Assembly (NCBI RefSeq): GCF_013131805.1
Contig: NZ_JABJRC010000002.1
Location: forward strand, 1,240,001 to 1,304,000
DNA: 64,000 nucleotides
Reading direction: 5' to 3'
From: Kribbella sandramycini
Lineage (GTDB): Bacteria; Actinomycetota; Actinomycetes; Propionibacteriales; Kribbellaceae
Made by a program: the position numbers and the translations under genes. Position 1 is the first letter of the stretch. Every line of letters starts with the position of its first letter. Below the pieces are notes generated by a model. The model was not told the DNA's origin, did no database searches, and was given only the letters and a program-made list of their open reading frames with translations. Shown one piece after another: positions 24,725 through 33,892 of this stretch.

Positions 24725-26059
24725 TCAGGACGCGGCGGCGGCTTTCAGGGCCCGGAACAAACCGGCCTCGTCGAGACCGACGTGTTCGAGCATGATGCGG
24801 TCCCGCTCGGCCTGCGTGGTGCCCAGACTGGCCAGCTCGAGGTAGAGCGTGGCAACCTCGGTGCCGCCGAAGCGGTCGTACAGATAGTCGACGGCGAGCC
24901 AGGACAACGGGTACGAGCTGTCGGCGGTCTGGAAGAAGCCCTCGTCCGGCGGCAGGCTCTTGGCCTTCGCGAGGTACTTCGTCCGGACCTGCTGGCGGTA
25001 CTTGCCGAGGGCCAGGTCCGCGGCGCCGTCCATCGGGAGGAACTCGACGTACGTCGCCGCGCCCTCGACCAGCCAGCGCGGCGCCGCGGCGCCGTACGAC
25101 GCGGTCGCGACATGGGTGAACTCGTGCGCGAGCGTGCGCTCGTCGACCCGGGAGCGGTTGCGCGGGTTGATCACGACGTACGAGTCGGCTCGCTCGCCGC
25201 TGCCGGTGGCCTCGCCGGGCAGCGTCCGGTAGACCCAGGTCGCCATCGCGAGCGCGTCCTCGGCGTTCTGCTGAACGGTGTAGTCGGCGCCGCGGACGAC
25301 CTTGTCGTCGAGCGCGATCACCACGCCCGCGCCCGTCCAGCCGCCGGGCCAGCTCTTGCTGACCGCCTGCACCGCGCTCGTCGCCATCTTCACCAGCTTG
25401 GTCGCCAGCTGCTGCTCGCCCTTCTCGACGACCACGAGCACCCGTGGAGCGCGTTTGACGAGCACCTCGCCGGTGTCCCACGCCTCCTGGTGCGAACCCC
25501 GGGGCAAGCGTTTGTCGAGGTCCCGGTCGGAGACGAGCACCCAGTGGCCGGCCGCGCGCTGGCTGAACGTGTAGCCGAGCATGGCGCGCACCGGGACGCT
25601 GTCGATCCCGCGGATCTGATAGGTCATCGCGACGGCGACCAGGTACGTCGACGGGCCGTACTTGCGGCTGACGGCGTCGTCGTACTGCTGGGCGAGCTGC
25701 TGGTACGCGAGGCGCGCGAACCCGAACTGCTGGAGGTTGTCGAACAACGTCTTCTGCCGCTGCATCAACGCGGCGTTGGCCGGATCCACATCAGCCAGGA
25801 ACGCGCTCCGATCCGCGCTCAGCACCGCCTGCGCCCGCCGCTTCAGCACCTTGTCCACCGCAGCCGCCCGCGCCACCAGATCGACCTTCGGCCCCTTCGG
25901 CGCCGGCTCCCCCACCGCCGTCCGCTCCGTCGACCGATGCAACGCCAGCCCACCCGCCACAGCCGCCGCCACCAGCACCAACGACACCAGGAACGGCCAA
26001 ACCGGCGTCCGCGCCCGCCCCTTCCGCCGCCGCCGCCCCGGCGCCGCATGCCGCCCCAC
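24725..26059 (-). CDS. membrane-anchored gluzincin-type zinc peptidase, paralogue 3
   Basis: A 444-residue protein with a strongly basic N-terminus (GRRRRKGRARTPVWPF) and one membrane helix (FLVSLVLVAAAVAGGLAL). The zinc motif HEFTH is in TLAHEFTHVATASYG, with RWLVEGAATYVEF downstream. Shared middle motifs include TLFDNLQQFGFARLAYQQLA and LGYTFSQRAAGHWVLVSDRD. It is the first of the three paralogues in the transcription direction and is separated from the second by about 50 bp. A terminator of dxs lies upstream. Its N-terminal coding region is C-rich on the plus strand, unlike the rest. Confidence 0.85.
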   Translation of the reverse strand: MGRHAAPGRRRRKGRARTPVWPFLVSLVLVAAAVAGGLALHRSTERTAVGEPAPKGPKVDLVARAAAVDKVLKRRAQAVLSADRSAFLADVDPANAALMQRQKTLFDNLQQFGFARLAYQQLAQQYDDAVSRKYGPSTYLVAVAMTYQIRGIDSVPVRAMLGYTFSQRAAGHWVLVSDRDLDKRLPRGSHQEAWDTGEVLVKRAPRVLVVVEKGEQQLATKLVKMATSAVQAVSKSWPGGWTGAGVVIALDDKVVRGADYTVQQNAEDALAMATWVYRTLPGEATGSGERADSYVVINPRNRSRVDERTLAHEFTHVATASYGAAAPRWLVEGAATYVEFLPMDGAADLALGKYRQQVRTKYLAKAKSLPPDEGFFQTADSSYPLSWLAVDYLYDRFGGTEVATLYLELASLGTTQAERDRIMLEHVGLDEAGLFRALKAAAAS

Positions 26060-26095
26060 TCAGCCCCACCCCCACACGAGGACCGAGTGATTCCG

Positions 26096-26130
26096 CCCGC
26101 GCGTCGCGGCGTCACAGCCGCGCGCGCGGG
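26096..26130 (-). terminator. terminator after dxs
   Basis: An inverted repeat CCCGCGCG(T)CGCGGC / GCCGCGCGCGCGGG with a GTCACA loop and a single bulge, 15 nt beyond the dxs stop. Confidence 0.6.
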
Positions 26131-26144
26131 TCATGCGGGCGCTC

Positions 26145-28031
26145 TCAGGCGCCTGCCGACCGGTCGGCCGCGGGTGCCGGCTCATCGATCGCCTGGACCT
26201 GGGCGACGGCCTCGATGACATCGCGGGCGATTTGCTGCCCGGTGAGGCCGATCTCCTGCAGGACCGCCGCACGCTTCGCATGCTCCAAGAACTGCTGCGG
26301 GATCCCGAAGTCACGCACCGGCGTCCCGACACCGGCATCTCGCAGGGCCTGCGCGATCATCGCGCCGCACCCGCCGGCCCGCCCGTTGTCCTCCACGGTG
26401 ACCACCAGTTTGAACTTCGGCGCCAGCTCGGCCAGCTTCGGATCGACCGGCTTCACCCAGCGCGGGTCGACGACGGTCACCCCGATCCCCTGGGCCTGCA
26501 GCCGGTCGGCGACATCCATCGCGGTCGCCGCCATCGAGCCGATCCCGACCAGCAGGACATCCGTCCCCGAGCGGTGCAGGACGTCGAGCCCCCCGACCCG
26601 GTCGATCGGGTCGATATCCGGGAACACCTCACCCTTCGCGTACCGCAGCACGGTCGGGGCGTCGCTGACGTCGACCGCCTCGTTCAGCAGCTCGACCAGG
26701 CGCGTGCTGTCCCGCGGGGCCGCCAGCCGGAGGCTCGGAACGACCTGCAGGATCGACATGTCCCACATGCCGTTGTGGCTGGCGCCGTCGTCCCCGGTGA
26801 CGCCCGCGCGGTCGAGCACGAACGTGACTCCGCACTTGTGCAGCGCGACGTCGAGCAACAGCTGGTCGAAGGCGCGGTTCAGGAAGGTCGCGTACAGCCC
26901 GACCACCGGGTGCAGCCCGCCCATCGCGAGGCCGGCCGCGCTGGTCACCGCGTGCTGCTCGGCGATCCCGACGTCGAACGTCCGCTCCGGGAAGGCCTGC
27001 GCGAACTGGTGCAGACCGGTTGGGTGCAGCATCGCGGCGGTGATGGCTACCACATCCGGACGCCGATGCCCGATCCGGACCAGCTCGTCGGCGAAGACAT
27101 CCGTCCAGCCGCGCGGCTTGTTCGCCGGGCGGACCTGGTGGAAGTTGTCCTCCTCGTCCTGCTCGGCGGCGGCGTACCCGAAGCCCTTCTGGGTGACGGC
27201 GTGCACGATGACCGGGCCGCCGAACGCCTTCGCGCTGCGGAGCGCGTCCTCCATCGCCTGCCGGTCGTGACCGTCGACGGGGCCGACGTACTTCAGGCCG
27301 AGATCCTCGAACATGCCCTGCGGGGCGAGCATGTCCTTGAGACCCTTCTTCACCCCGTGCAGCACCTCGTACATCGGCGGGCCGACGTACGGCGTCCGGC
27401 CGAGGTTCTTCTTGATCAGGTCGAGGATCTTCTCGTACCGCGGGTTGGTGCGCAGGCTGGTCAGATGCGTCGCGAGACCGCCGACGGTCGGGCTGTACGA
27501 GCGGCCGTTGTCGTTCACGATCACGACCAGTTTCAGGTCGTCGGCCGCGGCGATGTTGTTCAGCGCCTCCCAGGCCATGCCGCCGGTGAGCCCGCCGTCG
27601 CCAATGAGCGCGACGACGTGCCGGTCCTCCTTGCGGATCTTGTAGGCCTTGGCCAGACCGTCGGCGTACGACAGGGACGTCGAGGCGTGGCTGTTCTCGA
27701 CCAGATCATGCTCGGACTCCGCCTGGCTCGGGTACCCGCTCAGGCCGCCCTGCTGACGCAGCGTGTCGAACTGCGCTGCCCGCCCGGTCAGCAGTTTGTG
27801 CACGTACGTCTGGTGCCCGGTGTCGAACACGAGCCGGTCCCGCGGCGAGTCGAACACGCGGTGCATCGCCAGCGTGATCTCCACCATGCCCAGGTTCGGC
27901 CCCAGGTGACCGCCGGTCCGCGACACGGTCTCGACCAGCACATCCCGGATCTCCGCCGCCAGATCGGCGAGCTGCTGAGGAGTCAGCTTCTTCAGATCAG
28001 CCGGCCCTCCGACCGTCTCCAGCACGCGCAT
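26145..28031 (-). CDS. dxs: 1-deoxy-D-xylulose-5-phosphate synthase
   Basis: A 628-residue thiamine diphosphate enzyme that condenses pyruvate and glyceraldehyde 3-phosphate, the first step of the MEP isoprenoid pathway. The thiamine-binding motif [20 protein letters not shown], the N-terminal [30 protein letters not shown] and the transketolase pyrimidine-binding [17 protein letters not shown] are present. A GGAGGAG site 5 nt upstream supports the ATG at 28031. It has its own terminator and is divergent from the DUF402 gene. Full length for the family. Confidence 0.97.
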   Translation of the reverse strand: MRVLETVGGPADLKKLTPQQLADLAAEIRDVLVETVSRTGGHLGPNLGMVEITLAMHRVFDSPRDRLVFDTGHQTYVHKLLTGRAAQFDTLRQQGGLSGYPSQAESEHDLVENSHASTSLSYADGLAKAYKIRKEDRHVVALIGDGGLTGGMAWEALNNIAAADDLKLVVIVNDNGRSYSPTVGGLATHLTSLRTNPRYEKILDLIKKNLGRTPYVGPPMYEVLHGVKKGLKDMLAPQGMFEDLGLKYVGPVDGHDRQAMEDALRSAKAFGGPVIVHAVTQKGFGYAAAEQDEEDNFHQVRPANKPRGWTDVFADELVRIGHRRPDVVAITAAMLHPTGLHQFAQAFPERTFDVGIAEQHAVTSAAGLAMGGLHPVVGLYATFLNRAFDQLLLDVALHKCGVTFVLDRAGVTGDDGASHNGMWDMSILQVVPSLRLAAPRDSTRLVELLNEAVDVSDAPTVLRYAKGEVFPDIDPIDRVGGLDVLHRSGTDVLLVGIGSMAATAMDVADRLQAQGIGVTVVDPRWVKPVDPKLAELAPKFKLVVTVEDNGRAGGCGAMIAQALRDAGVGTPVRDFGIPQQFLEHAKRAAVLQEIGLTGQQIARDVIEAVAQVQAIDEPAPAADRSAGA

Positions 28032-28167
28032 CGAGCTCCTCCCACCAGGTCGTCCTCGAATGCTTGAGTCTATGCATCCGGCCCCGCGAAACCGAACCCG
28101 GCCGGGGCGTGCCAAGAATCTCACTCCCTGAGACGCTCACTGACGGTGATTAGTTCGGGGTCTCCCC

Positions 28168-28173
28168 TACAGT
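28168..28173 (+). promoter_or_regulatory. -10 box of first DUF402 gene (leaderless)
   Basis: TACAGT ends 6 nt before the ATG at 28180; no ribosome binding site is seen. Confidence 0.45.
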
Positions 28174-28179
28174 GACCGC

Positions 28180-28680
28180 ATGCAGCAGGTGACGACACTG
28201 TTCACCAAGTACGACGGCGCCCCGCACCGCCTCATGGAGGCCGTCCATCTCGGCGAAGACGAACACGGCCTCTGGGTCGGCTCCCTCCCGGGCCAGCGCG
28301 CCCGCCGCTCCGACGGCACCTGGATCACCGTCGACCACCACCGCGTCCGCCTCTTCCCCCGCGGCCAATGGTGGTCCGCCCTCTTCAACGACACCCCCCA
28401 CCCCACCCGCATCTACTGCGACATCACCATGCCCCCCGAATTCGGCGTAGGCACCGTCACCCTCGTCGACCTCGACCTAGACATCCGCCTGATGCGCGAC
28501 GGCACCGTCAAAGTCATGGACGAGGACGAGTTCGAGACCCACCGCCTCAAATACGCCTACCCACCCCAAGTAGTAGCCACCGCCCGCACCACCTGCACCT
28601 GGCTCCAGACCCACATCACCCACACCGAGCCCTTCACCACCGCCTACCAGCCCTACCTGACCGCCCTGAAAGCCCTGTAG
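28180..28680 (+). CDS. DUF402 family protein, paralogue 1
   Basis: A 166-residue protein related to FomD and to nucleoside tri/diphosphatases of the DUF402 group. Conserved features are VTTLFTKYDGAPHRLMEA, RVRLFPRGQWWSALFND, and the acidic patch RIYCDITMPPEFG with LVDLDLDIRLMRDG, which in the family binds divalent metal. A paralogue lies at 31796-32293 with the same motifs in the same order. The pair brackets an accessory patch with a pseudogene and a LamG gene. The sense strand is strongly C-rich here while paralogue 2 is G-rich, so the two genes use very different synonymous codons. Confidence 0.88.
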   Translation: MQQVTTLFTKYDGAPHRLMEAVHLGEDEHGLWVGSLPGQRARRSDGTWITVDHHRVRLFPRGQWWSALFNDTPHPTRIYCDITMPPEFGVGTVTLVDLDLDIRLMRDGTVKVMDEDEFETHRLKYAYPPQVVATARTTCTWLQTHITHTEPFTTAYQPYLTALKAL

Positions 28681-28799
28681 ACAGCAACCGGCCCCCGCCG
28701 GCTAGGAGCCCCCCTGAGCCGACGCGGGCCGATCAACCCGCGGCAAAACCGCGATCCCCCATCCTCAACCACCCTCAGTACTCAATCCACCCCAAACCG

Positions 28800-29662
28800 C
28801 AAACTTGCACCTTCCTGCAACCCCCGACGAAATCCCTGAGCAGAGCTGATTCCGCGCCGGTCCGCAACCGCAAGACCGTCACCATAGAGTCTGGCCAGTC
28901 CGCGACCACTGGTACCGGGCGTCCCGTCCGAAGGGTGCGCCGGACAGCCCAGAAGCAGCCGGCGAAGGGGCTCGAGGCGGCAGGTTCGAGAGCCGACAGA
29001 ACTAGCGAAGATCCTCATCACTGTCTGTCTACAGAAGGCAGGCCCGCCATCCCGACCGGCGCGCAGTGACAGGCCTTGGGTCGTGACCGGGAAATGGATC
29101 GATCTCAGAGCCGGATTCGACGCGGCCTCACGAGTCTTGACCACCAGGTTGTAGCTGAACCCCTCCACTGTGGTCTCGACCACGAGGTCGACCCCTTGGG
29201 TGATGTCCGAGTACGTCTGGGTGATGTCCGAGTACGTCGCGGTGCTGCCCGAAAGGACCGGCCGTGGCAGGGCCCACGGAGAGTTCAGCGTCCAAGAACC
29301 CTGCTTCAGCCCGATCTTGCCGATCGGCCTGCGCCACCGCCGGAAAGGCTGATCCGGGAGACCGCAGCTTTCGTTCCGACAGAGCCATCGGCACGGAACT
29401 CGAGCGTGGCGTCGGCTGCGCGCCAGGTGCCGCTCTGCCTGACCCGCACCGGCTCGTTCGACAGTTCCGTCGTCAGCGTGCCGTCCGGGTTGGCGAAGGT
29501 TTGGGAGGTTTCGGTGGTGCGGTCGGCGATTTCGACCGGGCTGTTGGACGCCGCGGCGAAGCGGGCGGCTTCGGTGGCGTTGCGGCCGATCTTGGGCACC
29601 GGTGGTGGTTCGGCGGTGGCCGGGGTTGCGTGCAGATTGGTGGTCAGGACGCCCCACCGCAC
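28800..29662 (-). pseudogene. decayed N-terminal fragment of a large secreted RHS/DNRLRE-type protein
   Basis: The reading frame is split. Leftward from 29662, one frame encodes VPKIGRNATEAARFAAASNS and TTETSQTFANPDGTLTTELS, ending in LSGGG near 29340. The continuation WTLNSPWALPRPVLSGSTAT and EGFSYNLVVKTREAASNPAL is in another frame, down to about 29040. A third frame then holds TVLRLRTGAESALLRDFV. These segments in this order match the N-terminal region of very large secreted actinobacterial LamG/RHS proteins (family knowledge). A 21-bp tandem duplication (29197-29217 and 29218-29238) repeats TYSDITQ. No signal peptide or downstream repeat domain remains, so it is a relic. Confidence 0.7.
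28805..28820. promoter_or_regulatory. LacI-type operator-like motif, site 1
   Basis: TTGCACCTTCCTGCAA has TTGCA/TGCAA arms; on the minus strand it reads TTGCAGGAAGGTGCAA, close to two motifs flanking the LamG gene. Confidence 0.35.
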
Positions 29663-29815
29663 TGTTGGTTCTGTTCGAAGTGCTAACTCTGAGCTGTCGG
29701 AGCTGGCGCGAACAGCGACAACTCACACAAACGACCCATACAAGTTGAGTCGTGCGGTCCTCCCCCGAGGCGGCGCAAACAGCGGGCATCTTGCCTGGTG
29801 GTGGCTTTGGGTGTC

Positions 29816-29838
29816 CAGGAAGTTGCAGGAAGTGGCAA
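29816..29838. promoter_or_regulatory. LacI-type operator-like motif, site 2
   Basis: CAGGAAGTTGCAG (29816-29828) overlaps TTGCAGGAAGTGGCAA (29823-29838). The 13-mer recurs exactly at 31748-31760 on the other side of the LamG gene. The 223-bp gap 29663-29885 otherwise holds only the LamG terminator. Confidence 0.35.
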
Positions 29839-29867
29839 CGCCGTCCCGGGATGACCGGGACGGCGTT
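29837..29867 (-). terminator. terminator of LamG gene
   Basis: A perfect 13-bp inverted repeat, AACGCCGTCCCGG / CCGGGACGGCGTT, with a GATGA loop, 18 nt after the LamG stop. The far arm overlaps the operator-like motif. Confidence 0.75.
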
Positions 29868-29885
29868 CGGGGTGGGTTGGGGCGG

Positions 29886-31673
29886 TTAGGAGCCGCAGCC
29901 GTCGGTGCCGGGGTAGTCGGTGCAGGTGCGGGTTGGGGAAGGGGTGCCGGCGTAGATGCGGAGGTTGTCGAGGCGGCCGGTGAAGGGGGTGCCGGTGGAG
30001 CCGGGGGTGCCGATGGTGGTGGCGCCGTCGCGGCGGGGGGCGGTGAAGGTGGTGCTGGAGCCGCTGCGGGAACGGAGGTCGAAGGCGAGGGAGATTCGGT
30101 CGTCGGCGGGGTTGCGGTCGCTGAGGCGGTAGGTGGCGGTGAGGAGGTGCCAGCCGTCGAGTTCGCCGAAGTCCGCGTAGACCTTGAGGGTGGCCACGGT
30201 TTCCGTGGTGGCACCGGCGTTGCTGCGGGCGAAGATGAATCGGCCCCCGTCGGCATCGGGTTCGTAGGCGAGCCGCCAGGAGTCTTTGCCTGCGGTGCCC
30301 TGGCGGATGAGTACGCCGGGTTTGGTGGGATCGGTCAACTTCACCTTCACGGCCACTTCGAAGCTGGCGCTCGCGTCGACGACCGGGCGGTTGAGGACGA
30401 CGGACGCCCGGGACGAGCCGGTCAGTTCGAGGACCTTGCCGCGTTCGGGATCGTCGACGAAGGCGTTGGACTGGTCGGCGCCGGGGAAGCCCGAAACCGT
30501 CAGGTCGGCGCCACGGATCGCCTCCGGGGAGCGCCAGACACGGTCGGTGCCGCGGACGGCGGTGTCGAGCGGCCAATGCGCCGCATCACCAGCGATGACG
30601 CCGTCCGGCTCCCTGGGCGCCTGCGCCTCGATGACCTCCTCGGGGCGCAGCACCCGCTGCCAGACCTGGAGGTTGTCGATCGAGCCGGCGAAGTAGCCCG
30701 CCGGTGCGCCGTTCACCAACGCGCGGCCCACGGTCAGCGGGCCGGTCGCCTGCCATGCTTGTGCGGCCGGGATCGTCAGCTCCTGCTGCAAGCGGCCGTT
30801 CACGAACAGCTTCGCCACACCGGACGGCGCGTCGTACGTCGCCAACAGGTGCGACCAGGCTCCGAGCACCGGCAGCTCCTTCGAGGACACGGTGTGCAGG
30901 GCCGGACGGCGGACGTCGGCGGAGGTCCGCGCAAGGACCCAGCGCTTGGACGACGGGTCGTAGCCCAGCCCGACGCTCGCGGTGTTCACACCGTTGACCG
31001 CGGCCACGACGCCCAGCTTCGACAGGTTCGCCGGCCGGACCCAGGTCGCAATCGAGAAGCTCTGCGCCGTGTCGACGACAGGCCCGGTCGCGCTCGCGTA
31101 GTCGTCGGCGCCGTCGACGGCCAGCGCGCCGTGCAGGCGGCCGCTGGCCTCGAAGCTCGCGCCGGTCAGAGTCAGCGGGTGCGTCAGGCCGGGGCCATCG
31201 GCGGCAGTCGAGCCACTGCCGTCGTCGAAGCCCCAGGACCCGACTGGACCGGGCGGCGGGCCGACGTTCAGCAGGAAGTAGGTCGAGCTGCTGCGCTGCT
31301 GGAACGAGTTGACGCTCCGCACCTCGAGGTCGCGGCGTCCCTTGCCCGGCGGCTCCAGCTCCAGGGTGACTGTCGGTCCCTCGACCGAGATCGCGCCCTG
31401 ACCCGGCCAGCTGTACTCGAACCCGGTGACATCGGCCGATGTCGCCGCGAACGTAAAGGTGACCTTCTCGCCCAGGCGGACGGTCTCGGGACACCTGGGC
31501 TGGTCCCAGCAGTTCTGCAGCGGCTGGCCGTTGTGGGTCGCCGTGACGGTTGGCGGGGTGGGTGGGACAGGTGGGTCGGCGGCGTACGCCGGGAGCGCGG
31601 TGACCAGCAGGGTCACTGCGGCGGCGAGGGCCAGTGTGAAGCGGGTACGTCTTTTCGGGCGGGTGCGGTGCAT
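29886..31673 (-). CDS. secreted protein with two LamG (concanavalin A-like) domains
   Basis: A 595-residue secreted protein. The signal peptide (RRTRFTLALAAAVTLLVTAL) ends near AYA-ADPP. An Ig/PKD-like segment (VTATHNGQPLQNCWDQPRCP) precedes two LamG jellyroll domains at about 125-310 (VGSWGFDDGSGSTAADG, FSIATWVRPANL, GSIDNLQVWQRVL) and 330-580 (ASFEVAVKVKLTD, GRLDNLRIYAG). The fold usually binds carbohydrate or protein ligands; no catalytic residues are evident, so it may be a surface-binding protein. GGGGAGGAC precedes the ATG by 6 nt. The gene has its own terminator and is flanked by 13-bp direct repeats. Confidence 0.85.
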   Translation of the reverse strand: MHRTRPKRRTRFTLALAAAVTLLVTALPAYAADPPVPPTPPTVTATHNGQPLQNCWDQPRCPETVRLGEKVTFTFAATSADVTGFEYSWPGQGAISVEGPTVTLELEPPGKGRRDLEVRSVNSFQQRSSSTYFLLNVGPPPGPVGSWGFDDGSGSTAADGPGLTHPLTLTGASFEASGRLHGALAVDGADDYASATGPVVDTAQSFSIATWVRPANLSKLGVVAAVNGVNTASVGLGYDPSSKRWVLARTSADVRRPALHTVSSKELPVLGAWSHLLATYDAPSGVAKLFVNGRLQQELTIPAAQAWQATGPLTVGRALVNGAPAGYFAGSIDNLQVWQRVLRPEEVIEAQAPREPDGVIAGDAAHWPLDTAVRGTDRVWRSPEAIRGADLTVSGFPGADQSNAFVDDPERGKVLELTGSSRASVVLNRPVVDASASFEVAVKVKLTDPTKPGVLIRQGTAGKDSWRLAYEPDADGGRFIFARSNAGATTETVATLKVYADFGELDGWHLLTATYRLSDRNPADDRISLAFDLRSRSGSSTTFTAPRRDGATTIGTPGSTGTPFTGRLDNLRIYAGTPSPTRTCTDYPGTDGCGS

Positions 31674-31744
31674 GTGGGTCCTCCCCAGGCGGCGTGCGTT
31701 CGGCGGGACATCTTGGCCGAGGGGGTGGGGGGTGGGCCAGCGAA

Positions 31745-31760
31745 CTGCAGGAAGTTGCAG
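31745..31760. promoter_or_regulatory. LacI-type operator-like motif, site 3
   Basis: CTGCAGGAAGTTGCAG has CTGCA/TGCAG arms. It lies between the divergent LamG and DUF402 genes, 72 bp upstream of the LamG start. Confidence 0.4.
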
Positions 31761-31782
31761 AAAAGTGGGGCGGTGGGCGCGG

Positions 31783-31788
31783 TAGGTT
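31783..31788 (+). promoter_or_regulatory. -10 box of second DUF402 gene (leaderless)
   Basis: TAGGTT ends 7 nt before the ATG at 31796; no ribosome binding site is present. Confidence 0.45.
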
Positions 31789-31795
31789 TTGGGTT

Positions 31796-32293
31796 ATGGG
31801 ACGTCGGGTGCGGGTGGTTTATCGGAAGTACGACGGGGCGCTGCATTGGCATCAGTGGATGGAGTGGCTCGGGGAGGATGAGTACGGGGTTTGGTTGGGA
31901 GGGCGGGTGGGGGAGGTTTCGCAGCGGGGGGACGAGTTGACGGTGGTGGCGGAGGTGGCGCATGTGCAGCTGTTTCCGCGGGGTGAGTGGTTCACGGCGA
32001 TTTTCAATGATGCGCCGCGGAGTACGGAGATCTACTGCGATGTGACGACGCCGGTGGAGTTCTCGGACGAGCTGGTGACGATGGTGGATCTGGATCTTGA
32101 TGTGATCCGGAAGCGGGACGGGTCGGTGCTCGTGGACGACGAGGACGAGTTCGCGGAGCACCAGGTGAAGTACGGGTATCCGGCCGAGGTGATTGCGCAG
32201 GCGCAGGCTTCGTGTGACCGGCTGGTGGTTGCCGTGGCCAACGATGAGCCGTTTCAGGCGGTGTACAAGAGCTATTTGGACAGGGTGCGGTAG
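31796..32293 (+). CDS. DUF402 family protein, paralogue 2
   Basis: A 165-residue paralogue of the protein at 28180. It shares VVYRKYDGALHWHQWMEWLG, VQLFPRGEWFTAIFNDAPRS, EIYCDVTTPVEF and VDLDLDVIRKRDGSVLVDDE, so the metal-binding acidic residues are kept. It probably hydrolyses a nucleotide or other phosphate ester, as studied family members do, but the substrate is unknown. The ATG at 31796 is favoured over an upstream ATG (31694) because conservation begins there and a -10 box is correctly placed. Its 3' end overlaps the convergent S15-type hydrolase gene by 22 bp within both coding regions. Confidence 0.88.
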   Translation: MGRRVRVVYRKYDGALHWHQWMEWLGEDEYGVWLGGRVGEVSQRGDELTVVAEVAHVQLFPRGEWFTAIFNDAPRSTEIYCDVTTPVEFSDELVTMVDLDLDVIRKRDGSVLVDDEDEFAEHQVKYGYPAEVIAQAQASCDRLVVAVANDEPFQAVYKSYLDRVR

Positions 32294-33804
32294 CTGACGG
32301 TGGTGTTCTTCAGCAGGAGGGCGCCGGGGAGCGGGCCGCGCTGGCCGGCGTACATGTCGGCGACGGGGGCGACGGTGAGGTAGAGGTTCTTGCCCGCCGG
32401 GACGTCGACGGCGATCGCGGGCAGCTCGATCGTACGGCGGACGCCATGCGCGGCTTTGCGTTCGCGGAGCGGCATGGTGTTGTTCTGGACGACGCGCGCG
32501 GTCAGCGGGCTGGTGCCGACGCTGAGGGCGAAGAAGGCGCCGGAGCGCGGAACGACGGTGTAGACGTTCGCGGTCACATACGGCGTGCCGGCAACGGTCA
32601 GCGGGCCGGAGGCAACTTTCACGGAGACCGGTACGCCGACGCCCGTGGGGGTGGCGATCTTGCCGAGCGGGATCGAGGTGTTCGGCGTCAGCTTTCGTTG
32701 CGTGATGCAACGGCCGTCGGCGGTGGTGAGGTGGTGGACGCCGAACCCGGTGAGACCGGTCGCTTCGCCACGCAACCGCAGGCGCATGAAGCGCAGCGAC
32801 AGATCGGCGAACGACGGTGAGCCGAGGGCGATCGAGCAGGGGTCGCCGGGGGTGGCGAAGCCGGGTGGGACGACGCTCGGCAGGGTGTGGCCGCCGTTGT
32901 AGCCGATCAGCATCGACTTCGCGCGGGCGGCCGGGGTGAGGGCGCGGGCGAAGTTCGAGAGGCCTTCGTTGAGGTTGAACAGGTTGTCGGACAGGCCTTG
33001 GCCGATCAGGACGGGGAGGTCGAGGCGGCGGCCTTGGGCGACGTGCCAGGCGGGGCCGTTGTGGGCGAAGAAGGCGTCGAGCTCGCGGCCGAGTTTGCCG
33101 GTGGGCCAGCCGCCGGTCGCGATGGCGGCGAGGAAGGCTTTGCCGATGGACGGCGGGAGGTGGGTGCCGCCGGCGGCGTACAGGGAGGTCAGCCAGAGGG
33201 CGCGGGCCGCCTCGGACGGGGCGAGGGCCTGTTTGAGGTCCCACCAGGTGATCTCGGGGGCGAGCGCGTCGAAGCGGGTGCGACCGCGGTCGCGGAGCTC
33301 GGTGAACGCGCCGGCGAACTGGTAGCCGCCGCCGTACGACCCGCCGATCGCGCCGATCAGCGGATCACCCGGCGCCTCACGGGTCACCCAGTCGAGGCTC
33401 GCGACCAGGTCGACGAGTTTGATCACGTCGCGGCCCTCGTAGTCCGGGTTCATCACGTGGGCGACGCCGGTGCTCTCGCCGAAGCTGCGCTGGTCGAAGC
33501 TGAGGACGCCGAAACCGGCGTCCAGCCAGGATTTGAAGGCGGCGGCGTCCTTCGTGCGGGAGCCGCCCCAGCCGTGGCTGTGGAAGATGAGCGGAACCGT
33601 TCGGGAGGCGGCGGCCGCGGGTTTGAAGAGCGAGTAGCAGATCCGGACCGGCACGGAAGACCCCGGCTCGGGCACGGAGTTCACACAACCCGTGGTCACG
33701 GAGTCGGCCGCGACGGCCGAGGCCGGCACCAGGCCGGCCGCGGTGAGTACCAGCGCGGTGAGCGCGTGCGTGGTGAAGCGGAGCGGGCGACGCCGGACGG
33801 TCAT
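32272..33804 (-). CDS. secreted S15-type (X-Pro dipeptidyl-peptidase/CocE) alpha/beta hydrolase
   Basis: A 510-residue exported hydrolase. The signal peptide contains ALTALVLTAAGLVPASAVAA. The catalytic domain has FHSHGWGGSRTKDAAAFKSW, the nucleophile elbow GAIGGSYGGGYQF and a late GYNGGHTLPS that may hold the catalytic histidine. The C-terminal 190 residues form a beta-rich domain as in CocE/NonD and X-Pro dipeptidyl-peptidases. GGGGAG stands 6 nt before the ATG at 33804. It could be an esterase or peptidase; the sequence does not decide. The gene is divergent from the antiporter gene and overlaps the DUF402 gene at its 3' end. Confidence 0.85.
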   Translation of the reverse strand: MTVRRRPLRFTTHALTALVLTAAGLVPASAVAADSVTTGCVNSVPEPGSSVPVRICYSLFKPAAAASRTVPLIFHSHGWGGSRTKDAAAFKSWLDAGFGVLSFDQRSFGESTGVAHVMNPDYEGRDVIKLVDLVASLDWVTREAPGDPLIGAIGGSYGGGYQFAGAFTELRDRGRTRFDALAPEITWWDLKQALAPSEAARALWLTSLYAAGGTHLPPSIGKAFLAAIATGGWPTGKLGRELDAFFAHNGPAWHVAQGRRLDLPVLIGQGLSDNLFNLNEGLSNFARALTPAARAKSMLIGYNGGHTLPSVVPPGFATPGDPCSIALGSPSFADLSLRFMRLRLRGEATGLTGFGVHHLTTADGRCITQRKLTPNTSIPLGKIATPTGVGVPVSVKVASGPLTVAGTPYVTANVYTVVPRSGAFFALSVGTSPLTARVVQNNTMPLRERKAAHGVRRTIELPAIAVDVPAGKNLYLTVAPVADMYAGQRGPLPGALLLKNTTVSYRTLSK

Positions 33805-33892
33805 GTCACTCCCCGTGGTGAGTAGGTCTCGCTGCGCACACGCTAGACGAGACCATGCGGGGATTGCCAGGGGAACTGAGAGACTGTGCTCC

